Source of the DNA: Acidobacteriota bacterium
GTDB lineage: Bacteria > Acidobacteriota > Thermoanaerobaculia > Gp7-AA8
Direction: 5' to 3'
Assembly (NCBI GenBank): GCA_021781455.1
Contig: JAJXWV010000057.1
Coordinates: 55,020 to 119,019 of the forward strand
DNA length: 64,000 bases
Under the pieces are notes generated by a model, which ran no database searches, was not told the DNA's origin, and saw only the letters and a program-made list of their open reading frames with translations. Both the position numbers and the translations under genes were made by a program. Positions 51,938-60,828 of this stretch are shown piece after piece; the first letter of the stretch is position 1; the number at the start of each line of letters is the position of its first letter.

Positions 51938-54061
51938 TCACGGGCGGCGCACGCGTTCGCCGCCACCGCTGCTGCTGTGACCGCCGCCACCGCCACTACT
52001 GCTGCTGCGACCGCCGCCACCGCCGCTGCCGCGCGATCCGCTCGACGGCGGAGGCGAGGAGCGCTCGACCCGCGGCGGCGGAGCGGAGGAAGAAGGCGGA
52101 GGTGAGTACCGCGGCGCCGAGGCGCGCGGCGGAGGCGAAGAACGCTCCACCCGCGGCGGAGCGCTACCTCCATTCGGATAGACGCGTGCGCCGCCGATGC
52201 GGTCGATGATGCGCCGCGGGACGTCGCTGCCGCGGTCGACGGGAGCGGTCGCACGCGGAGTGTTGCTTCTGCCAGCCGGGCGCCCGCGCCAGTCGGCTGC
52301 CGGCGCGGCTTCCTGCTGCCGCTGCGGAGCAGGCGCACTGGGGCGCTGCACGCGCTCACGCCACGACGACGGGGGCGGCGGTGCCGTCGAAGGAGCCGGT
52401 TCGCGCGCGGGCGGCGGACTGGCCACAACGCCACCTCGATCGACGGTGCCGCTGCCGCTGTTCCCGCTCGGAGATGGCGACTCGCCGCGACGGATCACAC
52501 CGCCGCTGCTGCTGCCGGTCGACGGAGCGGGCGTCGTGGTGCTGCCGCCGCGATCCCATCGACCCTGAACCGGATCACGATTGATGCGCCCCTCGTTGCC
52601 GCCGATCGGAGCGATGTTGCCGCCGCCGATGGGCGCCAGCGGTCCTCCGCCGATCGGAGCGAGGCCGGTGACCGGCGGCGCACTGTTTGCCGGCGGCCGA
52701 TTCCGAATGACTCGATCGCGCACGGCGACGGAGAGATTGGGATCGCGCCGGATGAACGGCGTCATGTCGGCAGGAGCACCACCGCCGCCACTACCACCAC
52801 GGCGCACGATGGCGTTGACTGCGTTTGCCGGATCTCTCAGCTCACCGCGCGTGAATCGCGCCGGCACCGGCGAGACCGTGGCCACGCCGCCGCCGCGGCG
52901 CAACCGCTCGCGAATGATGTTGACCGTCAGTGCCCCACGATCGACACGCTGCCCGACCATGTGATTCGGATCGACGAACGTCCACGGCCGGTAATCGATG
53001 TCGCGGCCCGGAATGTTGCCATACCAGCCGCCGTAGCGATCCCACGGGTTGTGAGAGTACGGCCGGTAGGCCCAGCTGTAGTACGAGCCGAAGCAATCCC
53101 ACCATCCGGCGGGCGCCCAGCCGATGTAGCCCGGTCCGTACATCCAGTACACCCAGGCCGGCGAATAACCGCTGCCGGGGACCCACACCCAGCCATACAT
53201 CGAGTCGAAGGCCCAACGGCCGTAGTGATAGGGCACCCAGCCCCACGGCTCGTAGGAAACCCACACCAGGTCGCCGCCGAGACCGTGCATCCATTCGCCG
53301 TAGAAGTAGGGGCGCCAGCCGGCCGCCACGCGCGGCCGCCACGCCCAGCTGCTGAATCCGCCGACGTAGATCCAGGAGCCGTTCTGGGCGAGGTCGTAGT
53401 CGGCATAGGCGAGCGAGCTGTCGAGATAGCGGCTCGACCCGCTCCCGTAGCGGTCGGCGCGGCGGAGGAACCATCGCTCGAACTCATCGGCATTGACCGA
53501 GTCTCGGACCAGGCCGTACATGCCGTTCTCGTCGATGTTCCCCTCCTCGCCGGAGCGAATGCGCGACGTACGCTGCGGCGTCCGTACCTCGACGTCGCCG
53601 CCGAACACCACGACTCGGTCGCGGCCGCGGTCGCTCTCGACCGCGTAGATGCCTTCGTCGCTGGCGATGTAACTGGCGTTGTCGGTGTCGAGCCGAACCA
53701 GCTCCTGCCCGTAAGAGGTGCGCTGGACGATGACGTGACCGTAGCGAAGCTCGGCGATCGTCTGCGAAGCATTGCCCTCGTAGCTGTCGAGGATCGACCG
53801 AAAACGAACGTCAGTCGAGCGATCGAGTGCCAGGACGTTGCCGTCGGACAGCCGGATCTCTGCACGACCGCGCCGGCTCGTGATCACTTCATCGCCCGGA
53901 AACACCGGCATGTTGACCCGGACGTCGATTTCGCGACCGTCCTCGGCTTGCCGCACGATCGTTCCGCCGTCGTCGTACGAGAAATACGACTGGCCCCGAT
54001 CGGCGCGCAGCGGAACCGCCGCGGCCAGGGTGAGAAGGGTGAGGAGGGTGAGTCTTCGCAT
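51938..54061 (-). CDS. Exported FecR-like / DUF6600-type tryptophan-rich protein with disordered Pro/Ser/Gly tail
   Basis: ATG 54061 gives a signal peptide (MRRLTLLTLLTLAAAVPLRA) and 707 residues. Residues ~20-180 resemble a FecR-like domain (VFPGDEVITSRRGRAEIRLSDGNVLALD). A W/Y-rich region follows (NGSWIYVGGFSSWAWRPRVA, HYGRWAFDSMYGWVWVPG, AWVYWMYGPGYIGWAPAGWW) in the style of DUF6600. The last ~300 residues are low-complexity with PPPRVERSSPPPR repeats and a poly-Gly/Ser end. It is presumably extracytoplasmic and structural; function is unknown. Confidence 0.8.
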   Translation of the reverse strand: MRRLTLLTLLTLAAAVPLRADRGQSYFSYDDGGTIVRQAEDGREIDVRVNMPVFPGDEVITSRRGRAEIRLSDGNVLALDRSTDVRFRSILDSYEGNASQTIAELRYGHVIVQRTSYGQELVRLDTDNASYIASDEGIYAVESDRGRDRVVVFGGDVEVRTPQRTSRIRSGEEGNIDENGMYGLVRDSVNADEFERWFLRRADRYGSGSSRYLDSSLAYADYDLAQNGSWIYVGGFSSWAWRPRVAAGWRPYFYGEWMHGLGGDLVWVSYEPWGWVPYHYGRWAFDSMYGWVWVPGSGYSPAWVYWMYGPGYIGWAPAGWWDCFGSYYSWAYRPYSHNPWDRYGGWYGNIPGRDIDYRPWTFVDPNHMVGQRVDRGALTVNIIRERLRRGGGVATVSPVPARFTRGELRDPANAVNAIVRRGGSGGGGAPADMTPFIRRDPNLSVAVRDRVIRNRPPANSAPPVTGLAPIGGGPLAPIGGGNIAPIGGNEGRINRDPVQGRWDRGGSTTTPAPSTGSSSGGVIRRGESPSPSGNSGSGTVDRGGVVASPPPAREPAPSTAPPPPSSWRERVQRPSAPAPQRQQEAAPAADWRGRPAGRSNTPRATAPVDRGSDVPRRIIDRIGGARVYPNGGSAPPRVERSSPPPRASAPRYSPPPSSSAPPPRVERSSPPPSSGSRGSGGGGGRSSSSGGGGGHSSSGGGERVRRP

Positions 54062-54236
54062 GATGAACCTCTCGTGATCCGATTGCCCGTGGTGCGTGGA
54101 AAGTGCCACCCAATGGATGAGCATTCCGCGTGTGTCTTCAATAACTTAGCACGACTGCAACAGCGCGGGTCTACACCATTGCTCCTCCGCGGAGGACATT
54201 GCGTCACCGTTACAGGGCGGACGGGGGAGAACCGAA

Positions 54237-54298
54237 ATTGAAAATTGAAAATTGAAAATTGAAAATGTTCTCAATTTTCAATTTTCAATTTTCAATTT
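54237..54298. repeat. Inverted heptanucleotide arrays (ATTGAAA / TTTCAAT)
   Basis: Four ATTGAAA units face four TTTTCAA units across TGTTC, so the whole forms an AT-rich stem-loop. It lies between the FecR-like gene start region and the end of the phosphoesterase gene. It could serve as a bidirectional terminator-like structure. Confidence 0.9.
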
Positions 54299-54303
54299 AA
54301 CGA

Positions 54304-55044
54304 CTACGTCCCCTGTGCGAGGCGATCGGCGAGGACTCGCGGGAAGCCTGCCCGGAGGATCGCGGCCTGCGATTTTTCGATGTCGTAAGGAACGCGAAGA
54401 AACTGCACCGTCATCCTTTCGGAATCGAAGATTGCGAACGAGGCCTCGGGGTTGCGATCGCGCGGCTGGCCGACGGATCCGGGATTGATCAGATAACGAA
54501 TGCCGCGGCGGAGGCGAACGCTCCCACCGTCGCGGATGATCTCGTCGCCAATGCGGCCACGCTCATCGCAGGAGAAGACCACCGGCAGATGGGTGTGGCC
54601 GTAGAGGATGACCGGCGCGTCGTGCTGCGCGAAGATCTGCGCGGCATGCGCCTCGTGAAAGACATACTCGTCCTCGTCGAGCGGCGAGCCATGGCAGAGC
54701 ACGATGTCGCCGATGCGGATCGGGCCGACGGCGAGGTCCTTCAGAAAGCGGCGATTCGGCGGGCTGAGGTGCTCGCGCGTCCAGATGGCCGCGTGCTTGG
54801 CGGCGCTGTTGAACCCGAAGCCGTCCTCGAACCCGGCGGCCACGCGGTCGTGATTGCCGCGGATGTAGAGCTTGGGGCCGCGGACGGTGCGCATCATGTC
54901 CAGGACCTGGTTCGGCTGGGCACCGTAGCCGACGAAGTCGCCGAGGCAGATCACGCGGCCGAACTTCTTCCGGCGGACGCGGCTCATGACCGTCTTCAGT
55001 GCCTCGATGTTCGAATGAAGGTCGCTGACGAGGAGCGCCCTCAC
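54304..55044 (-). CDS. Metallophosphoesterase (YfcE/calcineurin-like)
   Basis: The 246-residue protein has the phosphoesterase metal motifs in order: LLVSDLHSNIEAL, VICLGDFVGYGAQP, LYIRGNHDRVA, LCHGSPLDEDEY and YGHTHLPVVFS. It starts at GTG 55044 overlapping the aroK stop, so the two are co-translated. Relatives cleave phosphodiesters or nucleotides (PPPP-type or protein phosphatase). The true substrate is not readable. Confidence 0.9.
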   Translation of the reverse strand: MRALLVSDLHSNIEALKTVMSRVRRKKFGRVICLGDFVGYGAQPNQVLDMMRTVRGPKLYIRGNHDRVAAGFEDGFGFNSAAKHAAIWTREHLSPPNRRFLKDLAVGPIRIGDIVLCHGSPLDEDEYVFHEAHAAQIFAQHDAPVILYGHTHLPVVFSCDERGRIGDEIIRDGGSVRLRRGIRYLINPGSVGQPRDRNPEASFAIFDSERMTVQFLRVPYDIEKSQAAILRAGFPRVLADRLAQGT

Positions 55045-55577
55045 CCGCGCCTCCAGGCCCCGCGCGCGCCCTCGAGCACGGCCTTGGGGAGCTCGAGCAT
55101 GAGCCTCTCGGCGATCTCGGCAGGCGTCTCCTGCTCGCGGACTTCGATGGTGAGGTCGGCGGTCTTGTAGAACTTCACGCGCTGGGAGTAGAGCTCGTGT
55201 GCGGCCGCGTCGTCCCGGAACAGCGGACGCTCGCTCCCCTTGTCGCCGCAGCGGGCGCGCAGCAGCGAATAGGGAGCGGAGAGATACACCGACATCCCTT
55301 CCGACTGAATGAACTGGATGTTCTCCTCGAACGTGAAGGTGCCGCCGCCGGTGGCGATGATGGCGCTGCCGAGATGTCGCGTGGAATGGAGGATGTCGCG
55401 CTCACGCTTCCGGAAGTACGGTTCCCCGCGCTGCGCGAAGAGATCCTTGATCGACATCTTCTCCGCGGACTCGATGAGGTCGTCGAGATCGAAAAACGGC
55501 GCCTCCACCCGGTTCGCAAGCTCGCGACCGACCGTGGTCTTGCCGGCTCCCATGAAACCGATCAGGTAGATCTTCAT
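55041..55577 (-). CDS. aroK: Shikimate kinase
   Basis: From ATG 55577 (MKIYLIGFMGAGKTTVGREL) the protein is 178 residues. It has P-loop GFMGAGKTT, the shikimate-binding Asp in FFDLDDLIE, GEPYFRKRERDIL, the conserved IIATGGGTF, and the lid Arg in RPLFRDD. It phosphorylates shikimate in the aromatic amino acid and chorismate route. It overlaps the phosphoesterase gene by 4 bp. A four-residue extension (MPPR) is possible from 55589. Confidence 0.95.
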   Translation of the reverse strand: MKIYLIGFMGAGKTTVGRELANRVEAPFFDLDDLIESAEKMSIKDLFAQRGEPYFRKRERDILHSTRHLGSAIIATGGGTFTFEENIQFIQSEGMSVYLSAPYSLLRARCGDKGSERPLFRDDAAAHELYSQRVKFYKTADLTIEVREQETPAEIAERLMLELPKAVLEGARGAWRRG

Positions 55578-55622
55578 TCGCGGAGGCAAACCATTCTAGC
55601 CGGGGGGCCCTTCCACCCGGCC

Positions 55623-55850
55623 GGTGTGTCGGGGTATCGGGGTGTCGGGTGTTGGGTGTCCGTGCGCGATCGCCTCCTGACACCCGAGACCCGAGACCCG
55701 ACACCCGGCTGCGTGGCCTGACACCCGACACCCGACTGGGTGGTGGGCGGGTTATCACAAGTCGTCCGACGAGGAAGTATTGAGCGATACGCGATCAGCG
55801 CCTGACAGCCGGGAGCCGGCACCTGACACCCGGTGTTAGAATCCGCGCAA
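55623..55850. repeat. Inverted heptamer-type arrays (GTGTCGG / CCGACAC) upstream of aroK
   Basis: GTGTCGGGGTATCGGGGTGT and GGGTGTTGGGTGTCC face GACACCCGAGACCCGAGACC and CTGACACCCGACACCCGAC. A further GACACCCGG lies near 55826. The period is mostly 7 bp. It fills the divergent gap between aroK and the next operon. Confidence 0.8.
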
Positions 55851-55856
55851 ATTCCT

Positions 55857-56498
55857 ATGACTGAGCGGAATAGCTGGAGTCACAAAGTCATCGGCTGGTT
55901 CGTCGTTCAGGATCAGTCCGGTGAAGCCGCAGCCGAATCCGATCGCACCGATGCCGCCACCGCGCGCCTCCCGGTCGCCGGTCCGCCGCTCAACGTCTTC
56001 TCCACTCCCCCGCCGCCCCCCACCGGCGGCAACGTCGAGTTCGACAAGGTCTTCGAAGCGGCAGGAATCGACGGCGAGGCCCGCCAGCGCGTCGGCCGCA
56101 CTCTCGACCTGCTCAATTCGCTGCCCGCGAACACCGATCCGGCTGCGAAGAAGCAGATCGTGACTGCATCGCTGAAGGCCTTCGCGGTCCCAGTCGACCA
56201 GATCATCGAATCGAGCGCCCAGGAGCTGCAGGCGCTCGAGGCGTACATTCGCGCCGGCGCAGCCGACGTCGAAAAAGTCGCGGTCGAAGCCCAGGACCGC
56301 ATCAAGAAATACGAAGACGAGATCGCCAACCTCCGCACCGTCATGCAGCAACGGGTCGAGGAACAGAACACGGTCATGCACTCCTGCAACGCCCGGAAAC
56401 TGGAGATCCAGAAGGTCCTGGAGTTCTTTGGTCAGGAGGCTGTGGGCCGTGTGGTGCGCGAATCGCCCAAGCTCCAGGAGCCGCAACCGAACGGCTGA
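55857..56498 (+). CDS. Coiled-coil protein, first gene of the PspA-ABC-AAA operon
   Basis: The 213-residue protein starts MTERNSWSHKVIGWFVVQDQ at ATG 55857. A Pro-rich linker (NVFSTPPPPPTGGNVEFDKV) precedes a helical domain (FEAAGIDGEARQRVGRTLDL) and then a coiled coil (DVEKVAVEAQDRIKKYEDEIANLRTVMQQRVEE). CNARKLEIQKVLEFFG follows. No signal peptide or TM helix is visible, so it is likely cytoplasmic. I recognise no family. It is 26 bp upstream of the PspA homologue and probably its partner. Confidence 0.7.
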   Translation: MTERNSWSHKVIGWFVVQDQSGEAAAESDRTDAATARLPVAGPPLNVFSTPPPPPTGGNVEFDKVFEAAGIDGEARQRVGRTLDLLNSLPANTDPAAKKQIVTASLKAFAVPVDQIIESSAQELQALEAYIRAGAADVEKVAVEAQDRIKKYEDEIANLRTVMQQRVEEQNTVMHSCNARKLEIQKVLEFFGQEAVGRVVRESPKLQEPQPNG

Positions 56499-56524
56499 TC
56501 CTACGTATCTAAGGGGACAACACC

Positions 56525-57226
56525 ATGGGCATGTTTACGCGAATAGGGAATCTCTGGCGCGGCTTCCTTTCCCTCTGGATCTCGGACATCGAAAAAGAGC
56601 ATCCCGAGATCGCCTACGAGAACGCCATCAACTCGATGGTGACCAAGTACGCGAAGCTCAAGAGCGCCACGGCGGCGATCATCCGCCGGCGCGAAGACCT
56701 CGACGAGCGCTACAAGAAGACGACGGCCGATCTGGCCCAGGCCGAGGCGGAGCTCAATACCGCCGTTGAGACGAATCAGGACGACCTGGCCCTGGTGCTG
56801 ATCCAGAAAAAGAACCAGCTTGCCGCCGACGCCGCCGAGCTGAGAACCGACATGGGATCGGCTCATGCCGATGCGGAATCCGCCAAGACTTCGCTGATCG
56901 GCGTACAGTCGGAGATCCGCAAGCTCAAAGCGGAGCGCGATTCGATGCTCGCCAAGATGCAGTCGGCGCAGGCGCGGCTGAAGATCCAGGAACAGCTCGA
57001 CGGCCTGTCGGTCGACGAGGAAGTGCGCGCTCTCGACAACGTCCGCAACCACATCAAGAACACCATCGCTGAAGCGAATCTGACCCAGGAGCTGGCGGGC
57101 TCCTCACTCGACGCACGCCTGGCCTCTCTCAGGAACCAGGTCGGCGACGTGCAGGCCAAGCAGGAGCTCGAAGCCATCAAAGCGCGCCGTGCTGCCGCCC
57201 AGCAGCAGGCGCAGAAGACCATGTAG
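56525..57226 (+). CDS. pspA: PspA/IM30-family membrane-associated protein
   Basis: The 233-residue protein starts [20 protein letters not shown], an amphipathic N-terminal helix typical of PspA/Vipp1. Long coiled-coil helices follow ([61 protein letters not shown]). The [16 protein letters not shown] stretch matches the family's early helix. PspA proteins oligomerise on the inner face of stressed membranes. It is embedded in an operon with an ABC transporter and an AAA+ ATPase rather than with pspF/B/C, so regulation must differ. Confidence 0.85.
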   Translation: MGMFTRIGNLWRGFLSLWISDIEKEHPEIAYENAINSMVTKYAKLKSATAAIIRRREDLDERYKKTTADLAQAEAELNTAVETNQDDLALVLIQKKNQLAADAAELRTDMGSAHADAESAKTSLIGVQSEIRKLKAERDSMLAKMQSAQARLKIQEQLDGLSVDEEVRALDNVRNHIKNTIAEANLTQELAGSSLDARLASLRNQVGDVQAKQELEAIKARRAAAQQQAQKTM

Positions 57227-57237
57227 GTCCACACGAA

Positions 57238-57323
57238 GTGCTGAGTACTGAGTGCTGAGTACTGAGTGGGTCGCAAGGCCTGCCGCTTCCGACTCAGTAC
57301 TCAGCACTCAGTACTCAGCACTC
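57238..57323. repeat. Inverted heptamer arrays (GTGCTGA GTACTGA / TCAGTAC TCAGCAC)
   Basis: Four alternating GTGCTGA/GTACTGA units are followed, across a ~25-bp loop, by the exact inverted set. It fills the gap between the PspA-like gene and the SBP-OmpA gene. It can form a ~30-bp stem in the mRNA and could uncouple expression of the two genes. Confidence 0.9.
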
Positions 57324-57363
57324 CGAATCCGTCCAAGGTCCAAATTAACAACCAAGGGGGGGT

Positions 57364-59013
57364 ATGACCATGCGTCTCACTCCGTTCGCCAAGTTCTTCA
57401 TCACGCTCGTCGTGGTAGTGGTCGTCGGCTACGCCGTCTACCAGCGCAAGGGAAGCGACATTCGTAAGTGGGCCACCGGAGCCGACAAGGCCGCAGCCGT
57501 TGGCGGAGCCGCCGCAGGCGCCGTGTCGTCCCACGATTTCGATGCTCTCAAGAATGCACCCGCCGATCCAGGCCGCAACGCCGGATCGACAGGCGTTTCG
57601 CCGGTGAGCCTCTCCACGACCGGCAAGCTCGATCGCCCGCTCGTGGTGGCCATCAACACCTGGGCCGGTCACGCGCCCGGCATCGTCTTCAACAACGGCC
57701 TCGATCCGAACGACGGCTCGATGTATCGCCGCAAGTTCGGAATGGACGTGAAGTTCGTCCTGATCGAGGACCCGGCCGCCAAGCTGGCGGCGTTCCGCAA
57801 GGGCGACGTCGACATCATGTGGGACACGGTCGACAACTGGGCGCGTGAGGCTTCCATCCTCGCCGAGCAGAACCAGCCGGCCAAGTCGATCATCATGCAG
57901 GACTGGTCGCGGGGCGGCGACGGCATCGTCTCGCTGGCCTCGATCAAGTCGATCGAAGACCTCAAGGGCCACAAGATCGCCTGCACGCAGTTCACGCCCT
58001 CGCACTTCCTGCTCCTCTATCTGCTCTCCCAGTCCGGCCTTTCGGCCGATGACCGTGCGACCGTGGAGAAGAACATCGTCTTCACGCAGGACGCTCCCGC
58101 CGCGGCGGCCATGTTCAAGGCCAAACAGGTCGACGCCGCCGTGACCTGGGAACCGGATCTTTCCGCGGCAGTGACGGCGCGCGGCGACGAGGCCCATGTG
58201 CTCGTCTCGACGACCGCAGCCACCAACATCATCGCCGACACGCTCATCGCCCGTCAGGACGTCATCGATAAGGCGCCCGAGACGATCCGCGACTTCGTCC
58301 AGGGATGGTTTGCGGGCATCGACATGATCAAGAACGACCCCACGATGGCGTACAACGTCGTCGGGAAGGCTCTCAAGCTCGACGCCGACACCGTCTCCGG
58401 CATGCTCTCCGGTCTGAAGCTCACCCCGTATGCCGATAACGCCCAGTTCTACGGCCTGACCGGCGGCAAGGCGCACTTCGAGACGCTCTTCGACACCGCC
58501 TTCATCATCTGGCGCAAGAAGGGCCTGGTCACGCGTCCCGTGGAGGCGGCCAACTACGCCGACTCGCGCTTCGTCTCCTCTCTGGCCCCCGAATACCCCG
58601 GTCAGAAGGTCGAAGAGCCGAAGCTCGCCGCGAAGGCTCCTTCGACCAGCGATCGCGCCATCATCAACAAGCAGATCCAGATCCACTTCACGCCTGGCTC
58701 GGACGAAATCATGCCGGGCTCGTTCTTCGTCCTCGACGCGCTGGGCGACACCATGACGTCGTTCGGCAACACCTATCTCCGCGTCGAAGGAAACACGGAC
58801 ATCACCGGATCGGCGGCCAAGAATCTCACGCTCTCCGAGCGGCGGGCGCTGGCGGTCAAAAATTACATCCTGAAGACGTTCCCGAACATCGACGCGGTGC
58901 GCTTCCAGACCATTGGCCACGGAGCCGCGAACCCTGTCGCCGACAACGCCACCGAGGCCGGACGCCAGCTGAATCGGCGGACGGATATCAAGGTCGTACT
59001 CGCTTCGAAGTAG
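57364..59013 (+). CDS. Membrane-anchored ABC substrate-binding protein fused to an OmpA peptidoglycan-binding domain
   Basis: The 549-residue protein starts MTMRLTPFAKFFITLVVVVV with a GGGGGG ribosome site just upstream. One uncleaved N-terminal TM helix (about residues 9-24) precedes a periplasmic NMT1/TauA-like binding domain (LVVAINTWAGHAPGIVFNNG, FRKGDVDIMWDTVDNW, SIEDLKGHKIACTQFTPSHF). The C-terminal ~120 residues are OmpA-type: QIHFTPGSDEIMPGSFFVLD, VEGNTDITGSAAKNLTLSER and EAGRQLNRRTDIKVV. It would bridge the inner membrane and the peptidoglycan. It is followed by permease and ATPase genes of the matching transporter class. Confidence 0.9.
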   Translation: MTMRLTPFAKFFITLVVVVVVGYAVYQRKGSDIRKWATGADKAAAVGGAAAGAVSSHDFDALKNAPADPGRNAGSTGVSPVSLSTTGKLDRPLVVAINTWAGHAPGIVFNNGLDPNDGSMYRRKFGMDVKFVLIEDPAAKLAAFRKGDVDIMWDTVDNWAREASILAEQNQPAKSIIMQDWSRGGDGIVSLASIKSIEDLKGHKIACTQFTPSHFLLLYLLSQSGLSADDRATVEKNIVFTQDAPAAAAMFKAKQVDAAVTWEPDLSAAVTARGDEAHVLVSTTAATNIIADTLIARQDVIDKAPETIRDFVQGWFAGIDMIKNDPTMAYNVVGKALKLDADTVSGMLSGLKLTPYADNAQFYGLTGGKAHFETLFDTAFIIWRKKGLVTRPVEAANYADSRFVSSLAPEYPGQKVEEPKLAAKAPSTSDRAIINKQIQIHFTPGSDEIMPGSFFVLDALGDTMTSFGNTYLRVEGNTDITGSAAKNLTLSERRALAVKNYILKTFPNIDAVRFQTIGHGAANPVADNATEAGRQLNRRTDIKVVLASK

Positions 59014-59022
59014 CCTGACCAA

Positions 59023-59100
59023 GCGGGTAGCGGGTAGCGAGTAGCGGGTAGGCCCGCCCTCCCCTACCCGCTACCCGCTACCCGCTACTTGCTACCCGCT
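59023..59100. repeat. Inverted heptamer arrays (GGGTAGC / TACCCGC)
   Basis: Four GCGGGTA/GCGAGTA-type units face five CTACCCG-type units across GGCCCGCCCTCCC. It lies between the SBP-OmpA stop and the permease ATG at 59104. The same heptamer builds the 51.1-kb array. Confidence 0.9.
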
Positions 59101-59103
59101 CAA

Positions 59104-59895
59104 ATGAAAGCTTCCATCTGGTCCATCCGCCAGCCGTTGCCCCGGAGCATGGCTCTCGGGCTCGGCTTCGTCATGCCGATCCTCGTGCTGGCCCTCTGGT
59201 GCGGCGCGAGCTACGGCGGCCTCGCTCCGGAGGACTTCCTCCCTTCGCCGAGCGAAGTCGTCCGCGGGACGCTGCAGCTGTTTTTCCAGTACGACCTGGC
59301 GGGAGCGATCCTGATCTCCACGCGGCGAATCGTGCTCGCGTTCGCGCTGGCGTCGGCCCTGGCGCTTCCGCTCGGGATCCTGATGGGCGCCTTTACGCCG
59401 ATCCACCAGATCTTCGAACCGATCATGTCGCCGCTGCGCTACATGCCGATCTCGGCATTCATCCCCCTGCTGATCCTCTGGTTCGGCATCTACGAAAGCC
59501 AGAAGGTGGCCTTCCTCTTCCTGGGCGTCTTTGTCTACCTGCTGCCTGTGGTCGTATCCGCGATCCGCACCGTGCCCGAGGAGCTGGTACAGACCGGGCT
59601 GACGCTGGGCGCCTCCAGGCTGCAGGTCGTACGGACGATCCTCGTGCCGGCCGCCCTGCCCGAGATCTTCGACTCGTTCCGGGTGATGAACGCCATTTCA
59701 TGGACGTACGTCATCCTGGCCGAGGCCGTGAATCCGAGCGGTCTCGGATACATGGTGGAGCTGGCGCGCACGCATCAGAAGTCGTCGTGGTCGTTCGCCG
59801 GGCTGATCGTCATCGGCGGGATCGGTTTGATCACGGACCAGATCATCCGGACGATTTCGGCCATCCTCTTCCGGTGGCGTGAGGTCGAAGCATGA
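59104..59895 (+). CDS. ABC transporter permease (SsuC/TauC-like)
   Basis: From ATG 59104 (MKASIWSIRQPLPRSMALGL) the protein is 263 residues with about six TM helices. LRYMPISAFIPLLILWFGIYESQKVAFLF and EELVQTGLTLGASRLQVVRTILVPAALPEIF form the conserved BPD_transp_1 EAA region. The ATP-binding subunit starts within its stop codon (ATGA). It presumably forms the channel through which the SBP-OmpA ligand is imported. The substrate class (sulfonate, nitrate, thiamine-precursor or other) is not determined. Confidence 0.93.
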   Translation: MKASIWSIRQPLPRSMALGLGFVMPILVLALWCGASYGGLAPEDFLPSPSEVVRGTLQLFFQYDLAGAILISTRRIVLAFALASALALPLGILMGAFTPIHQIFEPIMSPLRYMPISAFIPLLILWFGIYESQKVAFLFLGVFVYLLPVVVSAIRTVPEELVQTGLTLGASRLQVVRTILVPAALPEIFDSFRVMNAISWTYVILAEAVNPSGLGYMVELARTHQKSSWSFAGLIVIGGIGLITDQIIRTISAILFRWREVEA

Positions 59896-60782
59896 CCGAC
59901 AAGCGCGAAGCTCAGGCCGAAAAGCAGGGAGAGCCGGGCACCGTCGCCGTCGACGTCGGGCGCGAACAGGCGAAGGGCACGTACAAGCCGCAGCTCACCG
60001 AGAAGGTCCCGAAGCTCCGCATCCACGACCTCGGGATCACTTACGTCGACCGCCATGGCCGCGCAACCGAAGCGGTCAAGGAGGTCTCGCTCGACATCCT
60101 CGACAAGCCGGGAGTGGGCGAGATCGTGGTCTTCCTCGGCCCGTCCGGCTGCGGAAAATCGACGATCCTGAAGGCTGTGGCCGGCCTGCTGCCGCCGACG
60201 AGAGGCGAGATTCTTCTCGACGGCGTTCCTGTCACCACTGTCGGTCGCGATCGCGGAATGGTCTTCCAGACCTACACGTCGTTCGCCTGGCTGACGGTGC
60301 GCGACAACGTCGAGTACGGGCTGAAGCTGCAGGGCATACCTGCGGGTCGCCGGCACGAGATGTCCGAAAAGTACCTGCAGTCGGTCGGGCTGGCGGAGTT
60401 CGCCGATCGCTATCCGAAGGACCTCTCCGGCGGGATGAAGCAGCGCGTGGCCATTGCCCGAACGCTGATCAACAAGCCGAAGGTCGTGCTGATGGACGAG
60501 CCTTTCGGCGCGCTCGACCCGCAGACGCGATGGGGCATGCAGAGTCTTCTCCTCGACGTCTCTCGGACCGAAGACAACACGATCCTGTTCGTCACGCACG
60601 ACGTCTCGGAAGCCGTCTACCTCGCGGACACGATCTACGTGCTGGCCGGCCGTCCCACTCACATCCTGCATCGGGTCGACGTCCCGTTCTTCACCAATCG
60701 GGACATTTCCCTGAAGTCGGCTCCGGAGTTCCGGGCCATTGAAAAGCAGTTGCTCGACCTTCTGTACGCGCCTTCCTCATGA
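59892..60782 (+). CDS. ABC transporter ATP-binding protein (SsuB/TauB-like)
   Basis: The 296-residue protein has Walker A GPSGCGKSTILKA, Q-loop FQTYTSFAWLTVRDN, signature LSGGMKQRVAIARTL, Walker B VVLMDEPFGALDP and H-loop FVTHDVSEAV. An N-terminal extension of ~45 residues (EAQAEKQGEPGTVAVDVGRE and on) precedes the ABC core and is unusual for this family. It starts in the permease stop. With the permease and SBP-OmpA it makes an importer complex whose cargo is unknown. Confidence 0.94.
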   Translation: MTDKREAQAEKQGEPGTVAVDVGREQAKGTYKPQLTEKVPKLRIHDLGITYVDRHGRATEAVKEVSLDILDKPGVGEIVVFLGPSGCGKSTILKAVAGLLPPTRGEILLDGVPVTTVGRDRGMVFQTYTSFAWLTVRDNVEYGLKLQGIPAGRRHEMSEKYLQSVGLAEFADRYPKDLSGGMKQRVAIARTLINKPKVVLMDEPFGALDPQTRWGMQSLLLDVSRTEDNTILFVTHDVSEAVYLADTIYVLAGRPTHILHRVDVPFFTNRDISLKSAPEFRAIEKQLLDLLYAPSS

Positions 60783-60828
60783 CCGACCTGCCGCACGGAG
60801 CCTGTGTGGTCCGTGGGAGAATGGCACT

